64,000 bases of DNA from JBOGXB01 sp050694215. GTDB lineage: Bacteria > Actinomycetota > CADDZG01 > WHSQ01. How positions within the stretch are numbered: position 1 is the stretch's first letter; every line of letters begins with the position of its first letter. The DNA lies in the NCBI GenBank assembly GCA_050694215.1, contig JBOGXB010000002.1, forward strand, positions 1 through 64,000, written 5' to 3'. The translations under genes and the position numbers were made by a program. The notes beneath the pieces are model-generated. The model was not told the DNA's origin and did not search any database. It was given only the letters and a program-made list of their open reading frames with translations. Positions 26,576 to 33,939 of this stretch are shown in pieces.

Positions 26576-26923
26576 ATGAACCCGACGGACCTCGTCGAGC
26601 GCACCTACCTGCGAGACGAGCTGCCGGATTTCCGCGCCGGTGACACGGTGCGAGTGCACGTTCGGGTGGTCGAGGGAGAGCGTGAGCGCACCCAGGTGTT
26701 CGAAGGAGTGGTTATACGACGCCGCGGCAGCAAGCTCTCGGAAACCTTCACCGTGCGGAAGATCTCCTTCGGCGTCGGTGTGGAGCGCACGTTCCCGGTG
26801 CACTCGCCGATGGTCGCGAGGATCGAGGTGGTCGCTCGGGGCGACGTGAGAAGGGCGAAGCTCTATTACCTGCGGGAGCGCATCGGGAAGAAGGCCAAGG
26901 TCAAGGAGCGCCGCGAGGCTTGA
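26576..26923 (+). CDS. rplS: 50S ribosomal protein L19 (bL19)
   Basis: A 115-residue bL19 at the 30S-50S interface. The conserved pattern is clear: [48 protein letters not shown] and the basic end [17 protein letters not shown] strong Shine-Dalgarno (AAGGAGAG) precedes the ATG. It heads the rplS-lepB-lepB-rnhB run common in actinobacteria, although trmD, rimM and rpsP are not in this window. Confidence 0.96.
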   Translation: MNPTDLVERTYLRDELPDFRAGDTVRVHVRVVEGERERTQVFEGVVIRRRGSKLSETFTVRKISFGVGVERTFPVHSPMVARIEVVARGDVRRAKLYYLRERIGKKAKVKERREA

Positions 26924-27014
26924 GCCTCGGGCTCCAGATGAAGAATCCATCCGTCGCCGGTGAGTCGCGCCGAGGCCCGACCAGGAAGCCGCGCGATCCA
27001 CGCCGGGCCCCGAG

Positions 27015-27695
27015 GTGACGGTCGAGGAGAGCCGGTCACCGAGCCCCGATCCGACGACCGACGAGCTCGACCCCACGGCCGCAAAGCCCTCGAAGGGCGG
27101 GCGCAAGCACTCATTCTGGCGCGAGCTCCCGGTTCTCATCGTCATCGCCTTCGCCGTGGCCCTGGTGATCAAGACGTTCCTTCTCCAGGCCTTCTACATC
27201 CCATCCGCCTCCATGGAGCCCACCCTCAGGGAGGGCGACCGCGTCCTCGTCGAGAAGCTCGCCTACCGGTTCGGCGAGCCGGAGCGCGGGGATGTCGTCG
27301 TCTTCGAGAGGGATCTTGGCTTCGTTCCCGCTCCGGAGGAGAGCGATTCGCTGTGGGAGGACATAACGAACGCCTTCAAGGGCTTGTTCGGGTTCCCGAC
27401 CGGGACCTCACAGGACTTCATCAAGCGGGTAATTGCGGTCGAGGGCGACGAGGTGAAGGCCGAGGACGGCGAGGTGTTGGTGAATGGTGAGCCAATCGAG
27501 GAGCCTTATCTCCCGGAGGGAGTCGAGACATCCCCGTTCGGTCCCGTCGACGTGCCCGCGAATCAGATCTTCGTGATGGGTGACAATCGCAACAACTCCG
27601 ACGATTCTCGCAACTTCGGCCCCGTGAAGGTCGGCGAGGTCGTGGGCCATGGCTTCGTTCTGATCTGGCCCCCGGCCGATCTTTCGACCCTGTAG
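27015..27695 (+). CDS. lepB: Signal peptidase I (first of two)
   Basis: A 226-residue type I signal peptidase that cleaves secretory signal peptides at the outer face of the membrane. After about 35 cytosolic residues comes one transmembrane helix (39-56). The catalytic Ser is S66 in YIPSASMEPT, the general-base Lys is K137 in DFIKRVIAVEGD, and box E is GDNRNNSDDSRNFG. The GTG start at 27015 is the best fit but its Shine-Dalgarno is poor. A second homologous gene follows 18 bp downstream. Confidence 0.92.
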   Translation: MTVEESRSPSPDPTTDELDPTAAKPSKGGRKHSFWRELPVLIVIAFAVALVIKTFLLQAFYIPSASMEPTLREGDRVLVEKLAYRFGEPERGDVVVFERDLGFVPAPEESDSLWEDITNAFKGLFGFPTGTSQDFIKRVIAVEGDEVKAEDGEVLVNGEPIEEPYLPEGVETSPFGPVDVPANQIFVMGDNRNNSDDSRNFGPVKVGEVVGHGFVLIWPPADLSTL

Positions 27696-27701
27696 CGCGA
27701 C

Positions 27702-27707
27702 TACCCT
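27702..27707 (+). promoter_or_regulatory. Candidate -10 box (TACCCT) of the second lepB
   Basis: TACCCT ends 6 nt before ATG 27714 and no Shine-Dalgarno is present. The spacing supports that ATG over the TTG at 27708. Confidence 0.4.
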
Positions 27708-27713
27708 TTGCCC

Positions 27714-28451
27714 ATGGGGAAGGTCGACGAGTCCGCGAACGAGCGCGTGTCCGAGAGGTCCGCGCCTGGGAGTACAACCGCACCGGAGACTCCGAGAACA
27801 CCCAGCCGGATGCAGCGCTTCGTCGCGCACCTGACGGACCTGCCCATGCTCATCGTGATTGCGTTCTTCATCGCGGTGGTGATCAAGACCTTCGTTCTCC
27901 AGGCCTTCTACATCCCCTCGGAATCCATGATCCCCACTCTCGGAGTGGGCGACCGCGTGATGGTCGAGAAGCTCAGCTATCGATTCCACGACGCTCGACG
28001 CGGCGATGTCGTGGTGTTCGCCAGATCCGTCTTCGGCAGGCCGCCCGACGTCCCCTGGTACGAAGACCTGCGCAACTTCTTCAGGGAGTTGCTGGGCCTC
28101 CCCACCGGGGGGGAGGAGGACCTGATCAAGCGCATCGTTGCCGTCGGCGGCGACACGATCCGCTACCAGGGCAAGCCGCGACAAATGTACGTCAACGGCG
28201 ATCCGATCGAGGAGCCCTACATCCGCGGCATCGACCGCTTCAGTGGCTCGATAACCCCTAGGGATTGCAGGGGCCTGCACATGGACAAGGCCGAGGGGGG
28301 GTGTCGCGTGCCGGCGGGGAGGATCTTCGTCATGGGGGACAACCGATCGCAGTCCGAGGACTCCCGTCTGATCGGCCCCGTCGACGAAGACCGCATCATC
28401 GGACGGGCCTTCGTAGTCATCTGGCCGCTGGGTCGCTTCACCGGGCTATGA
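27714..28451 (+). CDS. lepB: Signal peptidase I (second of two)
   Basis: A 245-residue paralogue of the preceding enzyme. It has one transmembrane helix (44-60), catalytic S71 (YIPSESMIPT), K139 (LIKRIVAVGGD) and box E GDNRSQSEDSRLIG. It carries an insertion before box E with two cysteines (C185 and C197) absent from the first copy, which could form an exported disulfide. Tandem signal peptidases may differ in substrate preference. The start ATG 27714 sits 6 nt behind a -10 box. Confidence 0.92.
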   Translation: MGKVDESANERVSERSAPGSTTAPETPRTPSRMQRFVAHLTDLPMLIVIAFFIAVVIKTFVLQAFYIPSESMIPTLGVGDRVMVEKLSYRFHDARRGDVVVFARSVFGRPPDVPWYEDLRNFFRELLGLPTGGEEDLIKRIVAVGGDTIRYQGKPRQMYVNGDPIEEPYIRGIDRFSGSITPRDCRGLHMDKAEGGCRVPAGRIFVMGDNRSQSEDSRLIGPVDEDRIIGRAFVVIWPLGRFTGL

Positions 28452-28490
28452 GCCGCGCTTGCCATGCGGCTGGGGGGTACATTCAGCGCA

Positions 28491-29177
28491 ATGGTGCTAG
28501 AGGCTGAGGGCCTCATGGAAGCTCGCCTCCACGAGGTGGGGTTCGAGCATGTTGCTGGCTGCGACGAGGTCGGACGAGGCGCCCTGGCAGGCCCCTTGGT
28601 GGCCGCCGCCGTGATCCTTCCTCCCGAGGCCGAGATCCCCGGGCTCAGGGACTCGAAGCTGTGCACGAAGCTCCAGTTGCGACGGCTCGAACACGAGATC
28701 CGTGAGGTGGCGCGCGCCGTCTCGGTGGTACGGGTCCATCCGTGGACGATCGACCGGGACGGACTCAACCCGGCCAACATAAAGGCTCTGCGTCACGCCC
28801 TCCGGGGCCTCGGGCGCGATCCGGACTACGTGCTGGTGGACGCCTTCAGGATCAGGCGGTTGAGGTGGCCGAACCTTGCGGTGAAGAAGGCGGACGCGGT
28901 CTCCAAGAACGTGGCGGCAGCTTCCATCGTGGCCAAGGTCTACCGGGACGCTGCGATGCGCCGATACCACAAGCGTTACAAGCAGTACGGATTCGCCTCG
29001 AATGTCGGATATGGCACGCGCTACCACTGGAATGCGTTGCAGCGACACGGACCCTGCCGGATCCATCGGAGATCGTTCTTTGGCGTGATTGGATTTCCCG
29101 ACGAAAGTGGTGTCATCCGGCCCCACCCGGCGCGAGACTGGGACCGACAAGCGGATCCTGAAGAGGAGATGCGATGA
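28491..29177 (+). CDS. rnhB: Ribonuclease HII
   Basis: A type 2 RNase H removing RNA primers and misincorporated ribonucleotides from DNA. The GCDEVGRGALAGPLVAAAV motif carries the first catalytic acids; YVLVDAFRIR and DAVSKNVAAASIVAKVYRD follow. The basic tail (RHGPCRIHRRSFFGVI) is typical. The start is uncertain: ATG 28464, 28491 and 28515 are all possible. I take 28491, which leaves a plausible N-terminus before the first motif. The stop overlaps the DUF2469 start (ATGA). Confidence 0.92.
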   Translation: MVLEAEGLMEARLHEVGFEHVAGCDEVGRGALAGPLVAAAVILPPEAEIPGLRDSKLCTKLQLRRLEHEIREVARAVSVVRVHPWTIDRDGLNPANIKALRHALRGLGRDPDYVLVDAFRIRRLRWPNLAVKKADAVSKNVAAASIVAKVYRDAAMRRYHKRYKQYGFASNVGYGTRYHWNALQRHGPCRIHRRSFFGVIGFPDESGVIRPHPARDWDRQADPEEEMR

Positions 29178-29503
29178 GCGTCGAGGACCTCGAGAAGTAC
29201 GAGGCCGAGATGGAGCTTCAGCTCTACAAGGAGTACCGGGACGTCCTCCCGATGTTCAAGTTCGTCGTCGAGACAGAGCGCCGCTTCTATCTGGCGAATG
29301 ACGTGAAGGTGGAGACGCGGCATATGGGAGCCAAGGTGTGGTTCGAGATCGAGCTCGGCGACGCCTGGGTGTGGGACATGCACCGGCCGGCGCGCTTCGT
29401 CACCCAGGTCAAGGTGGTCACGTTCCGGGACCTCAACGTCGAGGAGCTGTCCCAGCTCGCGGAGCAGAACCTCGTGCCCGATCCACCGGGCATGGAGCGC
29501 TAG
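29174..29503 (+). CDS. DUF2469 family protein
   Basis: A 109-residue acidic protein of the actinobacterial DUF2469 family (MSVEDLEKYEAEMELQLYKE, FKFVVETERRFYLANDV, MHRPARFVTQVKVVTFRDLNVEEL). Function is unknown. It is translationally coupled to rnhB, as in many actinobacteria, and serves as a lineage marker for the contig. Confidence 0.93.
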   Translation: MSVEDLEKYEAEMELQLYKEYRDVLPMFKFVVETERRFYLANDVKVETRHMGAKVWFEIELGDAWVWDMHRPARFVTQVKVVTFRDLNVEELSQLAEQNLVPDPPGMER

Positions 29504-29545
29504 GCCTTCATCCTGTCGAAGCCGTTCCTCCTCTCCATAGGGGCC

Positions 29546-31207
29546 TTGCTCAGCGCGGGGATCATTGCCGTCACGGTCGTCGTGCGCGGACCAGACTCCT
29601 CTTCGCCCGCTCGGGTGGATCGGACCGGGCGAGAAACGGGCCCCGTATCCCCGAGGGCTTTCTCCCGGGATGCGTGCGCCCTCCCCAGAAACTGGATCGT
29701 GAGGATCGACCGGGGCTGGGACCGCTCGGCCAGCCGAGCCTTCGACCTCGTCATCATCCCGGCCCCCGGGAACTACATGGGCAGCTTCATCGTGACCAGT
29801 CACTCCGGCCCGTACGGCTATCTGCAGGACGTGCCCCTGGTCCTGTACGGACCGGGGTTCGTGAAGCCCCTGGGCCACACGAAGCTCGACAGGGAGGTGA
29901 CGATTGCCGACCTCGCCCCCACCTACGCCCGGCTGATGGGGTTCGGTGGCTGGCCGAAGCGTCATTCCCGGCCGTTGACCGAGGTCCTCGAGGACACGAC
30001 CGACACCCCCAGATTGATCGTCACCACGGTAGTCGATGGCGGGGGTTGGAACGCGCTCGAACGCTGGCCCGATTCATGGCCCAACATCGCGCGCCTTATG
30101 GAGGACGGCGCGAGCGTGGACGACGCGATCGTCGGATCCTCGCCCTCGATCACCCCGGCCACTCATACGAACATCTCGGTGGGCGATTTTCCCAAGCGGC
30201 ACGGAGTGACGGCCATCGCCGTACGGGGCCCGACAACTCGCCTCGTTGGTTCGTTCAGTAAGAGACCCGGCGCCGTAGGTGGCCGCAACATGGACCCGAG
30301 GGTGTCGCTGAAGCTCACTACCGTCGCCGACCTATGGGACCGCAGCGTCAACAACGAGGCGGAGATCGGGTTCCTCGCGAGCGGGAACCTTGCCCTTGGA
30401 TTGCTCGGGTTCGGAGCCGCGCTTCCGGGCGGGGATCGCGATATCGCGGCACTGCACAGGGACGAGAAGTGGAGCACCACTCCCGCCTTCTACTCCCTCC
30501 CTGACTACGTGGCGGAGATCGAGGGGCCTCGGGCTGAGATCGACGCGGTCGACCAGCTCGACGGCCGGTTGGACGGCCGCTGGCTGGGCCACGCGATCGA
30601 GCCCTTCGCCGGGACTCCGGCTCTCGCACCGTGGACCAACAGGGTGACCACCGAGATACTCGGCCGCGAGGGTTTCGGTAGGGACGAGATCACCGATCTC
30701 TGGTACATGAACCTAAAAGCTCCCGACACGGCCGGTCACAAATGGAACATGATCGCCGAGGAGCAACGTGACGTGCTTGCCTCCGTCGACCAGGCGGTGG
30801 CGGATCTGCTCGAGTGGCTCGACCGCAACGTGGGCGAGGGGAACTACGTCTTCGTCCTCACGGCCGACCACGGGCAGACCCCACTGGACCGGGGGGGCTG
30901 GCCCATCGACCGCTCGGAGATCCAGGCCGACATCGACCGGCGCTTCGACAAGGTCGACAACGACAAGGGCTTGGTACAGCGGACGTCCGCGAGCTCCTTC
31001 TTCATGCACCGTTCGGAGATCCAGGAGAGCGGGACCACGCCGGAGGAGATCGCATCGTTCCTGTCGCGATACACCATCGGCGACAACATCCCCGAAGGAG
31101 AGGAGGTTCCGGAGGGGTTCGAGGACCGGCTGGAAGAGCGCGTGATGAGCGGAGTCATCCCCGGTCGGAAGATCGCCGACGTTCTCGCGTGCACTCGCAG
31201 CGACTGA
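29546..31207 (+). CDS. Alkaline phosphatase/nucleotide pyrophosphatase-superfamily protein, apparently permuted
   Basis: At least 553 residues. A metal-binding Asp (D164, TVVDGGGWNA), a nucleophile motif SPSITPATHTN (T203) and the TADHGQTP site mark a phosphodiesterase/phosphatase domain. The segment that normally follows TADHG (VPLVLYGPGF, VTIADLAPTYARLMGF) instead lies before the nucleophile, at about 95-133, and is absent from the C-terminus. This suggests a circular permutation. The first standard start is TTG 29546, but the hydrophobic N-terminus continues upstream in frame (SKPFLLSIGA) to a CTG at 29513, 9 nt after the DUF2469 stop. That stretch would complete a signal peptide or anchor. 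Likely exported; substrate unknown. Confidence 0.75.
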   Translation: MLSAGIIAVTVVVRGPDSSSPARVDRTGRETGPVSPRAFSRDACALPRNWIVRIDRGWDRSASRAFDLVIIPAPGNYMGSFIVTSHSGPYGYLQDVPLVLYGPGFVKPLGHTKLDREVTIADLAPTYARLMGFGGWPKRHSRPLTEVLEDTTDTPRLIVTTVVDGGGWNALERWPDSWPNIARLMEDGASVDDAIVGSSPSITPATHTNISVGDFPKRHGVTAIAVRGPTTRLVGSFSKRPGAVGGRNMDPRVSLKLTTVADLWDRSVNNEAEIGFLASGNLALGLLGFGAALPGGDRDIAALHRDEKWSTTPAFYSLPDYVAEIEGPRAEIDAVDQLDGRLDGRWLGHAIEPFAGTPALAPWTNRVTTEILGREGFGRDEITDLWYMNLKAPDTAGHKWNMIAEEQRDVLASVDQAVADLLEWLDRNVGEGNYVFVLTADHGQTPLDRGGWPIDRSEIQADIDRRFDKVDNDKGLVQRTSASSFFMHRSEIQESGTTPEEIASFLSRYTIGDNIPEGEEVPEGFEDRLEERVMSGVIPGRKIADVLACTRSD

Positions 31208-31229
31208 GGCCGGGCTTCTCCGGCTCCCA

Positions 31230-32594
31230 TCATGGGCAGTTCGCACCCGCGCAACGCTGATCGCGCATCAGCATTTGATGGAGCCGTTGAGCTCGCTCGA
31301 TCAGCTTGCGGGGGGTCGTCTCCATGAGGTTGTCGAGCTGAGCGGGATCCCGACGCAGGTCGTAGAGCTCGCTGAACGCTAACGAACCGTTCCTCTCGTA
31401 GTACTCGATGAACTGGAAAGAGGGAGCAAGCAGCCCCGACCACGCCGGTCGACCGAAGTCGTTGGAGATGTGCTCGAGCACCAGTCGCCGGTGCCCCTCG
31501 ACACCGAGCAGGGAGATCCCGTCGATCGCGTGACGGTCTGCTTCATCGACGCCCGCGGCGTCGAGGATGGTGGGCGCCACATCGATCGTGGAGGCAAGCC
31601 TGTCATCGGTTGCTCCCTCCTCGACGTGCCCCGGCCACCTCACTACGAACGGAACATGGATCGACTCGACATAGGGGTGCTCCTTGCCTCGAAGAAGGTG
31701 CTCCCCCCATAGGTAGCCCTGATCGGAGACGAAGATCACGAGCGTGCGATCGTCCTCGTTCAGCCGATTCAGCTCACCCTTGATCGTCGTCATGAGGGTC
31801 TCCAGGGACCTGGCCGCGCGGATCTGCTGGGCGCGGGCCTGCTGCAGGTTTTTCAGTTTGGCTCGCGTCCGGTACAGACGTGGCCACTTGTCCGATACGT
31901 CGTCCTCTCCGACGGCCGCGCCCTTCTCCCAGGGCGGCACCGGCGTCGCTTCGAATCTGCGTTCCGGGACCGCCGGAGTGTGGACCGCGGCGGGCGCCAG
32001 GTACAGGAACCACGGGCGGTCGTCGTTCGACTCCGATCGCTCGAGGAAGCGGAGCGTTCGACGTTGGACGAAGTCCTTGTAGTACTCGTCGACAGTCCGA
32101 ATCTTGCCGTCGACGTTCCAATTTCCGCCTGCGTAACTCCTGGAGCTCCTCAGGAAGAAGGCCCACTCATCGAAGAACCTGGGAGTTCGAGACAGGGTCC
32201 ACCCATTGAGGAACTTGCCGAACAACGCGCTGAGGTAACCGCGATCGTCAAGGTAACGCTGGATCGTCTCACGCTCCGGCAGCCTGTCTCCATAGTTACC
32301 GACGTTGCTGAGCACGCCGTGGTTGTGCATGAGTTGCCCGGTCATCATCGAGGCGCGTGACGGGCAGCACTCGGGGGTCGTTGCGTAGGCCTCCCTGAAG
32401 AGGGTCCCGCCGTCGACGAGCCAGCCGGTGAGCTCGGGCAGGTCCTCCAGCATGTCCGCTCGCATGTCGTCCGCCACGACAAGGAGGACGTTCGGGGTCT
32501 CCTCCTGCTCGGCCGGCCCGGCCGCCCCTCCGTTCAAGCATGCAGTTAGCACCAGGAACAGGAGCGAAAGGGAGGCGCGGGGCAGGTGCTTCAA
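31230..32594 (-). CDS. Lipoprotein sulfatase (Cys-type, formylglycine-dependent)
   Basis: A 454-residue arylsulfatase-type enzyme. The N-terminus is a lipoprotein signal with lipobox LTAC (lipidated C19). The sulfatase signature C-x-P-x-R is C76-C77-P78-S79-R80, so C76 should be converted to formylglycine. Metal ligands are seen in VVADDMRAD and VSDQGYLWGEH. It may hydrolyse sulfated polysaccharides, but alkaline-phosphatase-like use is possible. The TTG at 32594 has a strong Shine-Dalgarno (GGGGAGG). The upstream ATG 32630 has none and would spoil the signal peptide. It needs a formylglycine-generating enzyme, not found in this window. Confidence 0.88.
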   Translation of the reverse strand: MKHLPRASLSLLFLVLTACLNGGAAGPAEQEETPNVLLVVADDMRADMLEDLPELTGWLVDGGTLFREAYATTPECCPSRASMMTGQLMHNHGVLSNVGNYGDRLPERETIQRYLDDRGYLSALFGKFLNGWTLSRTPRFFDEWAFFLRSSRSYAGGNWNVDGKIRTVDEYYKDFVQRRTLRFLERSESNDDRPWFLYLAPAAVHTPAVPERRFEATPVPPWEKGAAVGEDDVSDKWPRLYRTRAKLKNLQQARAQQIRAARSLETLMTTIKGELNRLNEDDRTLVIFVSDQGYLWGEHLLRGKEHPYVESIHVPFVVRWPGHVEEGATDDRLASTIDVAPTILDAAGVDEADRHAIDGISLLGVEGHRRLVLEHISNDFGRPAWSGLLAPSFQFIEYYERNGSLAFSELYDLRRDPAQLDNLMETTPRKLIERAQRLHQMLMRDQRCAGANCP

Positions 32595-32694
32595 CGCAAC
32601 CGACCTCCCCGGCGGGTTGCCGCGTTGCATGGAGTCATTGGGGGCAGGGTATCGGAGCAACCGCGGCATCATCGTTTCCGTCGTACCCCCTCAT

Positions 32695-32700
32695 TAGGTT
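32695..32700 (+). promoter_or_regulatory. Candidate -10 box (TAGGTT) of the yraN-like gene
   Basis: TAGGTT ends 6 nt before the ATG at 32707, with no Shine-Dalgarno, as for several other genes here. Confidence 0.42.
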
Positions 32701-32706
32701 TGGGGT

Positions 32707-33060
32707 ATGGACGCGCGCCCAGAGCTTGGTCGCAGAGGTGAGGACCTGGCCGTCTCCGTCTTCCGGCGCCTCGGGTTCGAGATCGTGCAGCGCAACTATC
32801 GCTGCAGGCACGGAGAGGTCGACCTGATCGCGCGCCGGGGCCGGATCCTCGTCTTCTGTGAGGTGAAGACGAGGAGAACGGACCTGTGGGGCATACCCGC
32901 CGAGGCCGTGGATCATCGGAAGCAGTCCCGATTGCGGCTGCTTGCGGCGCTGTGGCTGGCCGAGCACGCTGTGGGCCGGGTCCAGGTCCGTTTCGACGTG
33001 GTCTCCGTTATCGTTCGACCCAACCGTAACGAGATCACTCACATCCCTGACGCGTTCTAG
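32707..33060 (+). CDS. yraN: YraN/UPF0102 family nuclease-fold protein
   Basis: A 117-residue UPF0102 protein with a restriction-endonuclease-like core. The motif G-E-x-D-L-I-A is seen in HGEVDLIARRG, followed by LVFCEVKTRR. Related proteins are found near comM and dprA in many bacteria, and a role in DNA metabolism is assumed, not shown. It is followed 9 bp later by the crotonase gene and then comM. Confidence 0.9.
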   Translation: MDARPELGRRGEDLAVSVFRRLGFEIVQRNYRCRHGEVDLIARRGRILVFCEVKTRRTDLWGIPAEAVDHRKQSRLRLLAALWLAEHAVGRVQVRFDVVSVIVRPNRNEITHIPDAF

Positions 33061-33068
33061 GAGGATTC

Positions 33069-33857
33069 GTGCCCGAGTTCGAGACGCTGCGGTGGGAGCA
33101 GGAGGGACACGTCGCGACCATCACTCTCGACCGGCCCGACAAGAAGAACGCGATGTCGTGGACGATGTTCGAAGAGATCGGCGACGCGTTCGCGCACGCC
33201 TCGGTCGAGGATTCGGTTCGTTGCGTGGTCGTCACGGGGGCCGGGGGAGCGTTCTGCTCCGGCGCGGACCTCGGCGATCCGGCCAACATGGCCGCAGATG
33301 GATTCGAGCTGAAGGAACGGATGCGCCGCATCGACCAGACGGTTCGCTCATTCGTGTTGTGCACGAAGCCGACGATCGCGAGGGTGACCGGCATCGCCGC
33401 GGGGGCGGGCTGCAATCTCGCGTTGGGCTGCGACCTGATCGTGGCGTCGCGCGAGGCGGCTTTCGCCGAGCTGTTCGTCAAGCGCGGGCTGGTCGTCGAC
33501 TTCGGAGGGTCGTGGGCCCTGAGCCGCATCCTCCCGCTGCACAGAGCGAAGGAGCTGGCGCTGCTCGGCGAGACCTTGTCCGCCGAGGAAGCGGATCGTT
33601 GGGGACTCGTGAACCGGCTCTGCGATCCGAGCGAGGTCGACGCGGTGGTCAAGGACATCGCCGAGCGGCTGGCGGGGCTTCCCCCACGGACCGTCTCGCT
33701 GATCAAGGAGAACCTCAACCGGGCCTCCGATCGCTCGTTGGAGCAGAACCTGGAGGCGGAGTCCGCTACCCAGGCGCTGTGCTTCTCGAGCGAGGACACA
33801 CGTGAGGCGGTCATGGCGTGGCTCGAGAAGCGGGAGCCGCGCTTCACGGGCCGCTGA
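33069..33857 (+). CDS. Enoyl-CoA hydratase/isomerase family protein (PaaG-like)
   Basis: A 262-residue crotonase-fold enzyme. The oxyanion-hole segments are GAGGAFCSGADLGD and VTGIAAGAGCNLALGCDLIVAS. At the position of the second catalytic Glu there is Asp (RGLVVDFGGSWALSR), as in PaaG-type ring-epoxide isomerases, so hydratase activity is not assured. The GTG start has a strong Shine-Dalgarno (AGGAGG). Its place between yraN and comM is unusual. It might act in aromatic-acid catabolism, in line with the hpa operon further on, but that is inference. Confidence 0.85.
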   Translation: MPEFETLRWEQEGHVATITLDRPDKKNAMSWTMFEEIGDAFAHASVEDSVRCVVVTGAGGAFCSGADLGDPANMAADGFELKERMRRIDQTVRSFVLCTKPTIARVTGIAAGAGCNLALGCDLIVASREAAFAELFVKRGLVVDFGGSWALSRILPLHRAKELALLGETLSAEEADRWGLVNRLCDPSEVDAVVKDIAERLAGLPPRTVSLIKENLNRASDRSLEQNLEAESATQALCFSSEDTREAVMAWLEKREPRFTGR

Positions 33858-33939
33858 GGCTCGGCAGCTTTCCTGTCGTACGTCCTCGTTACGCTCTGAA
33901 TCGCAGCCGCACTCCCGAGCCGGGGATAGGAGAGCTCCC

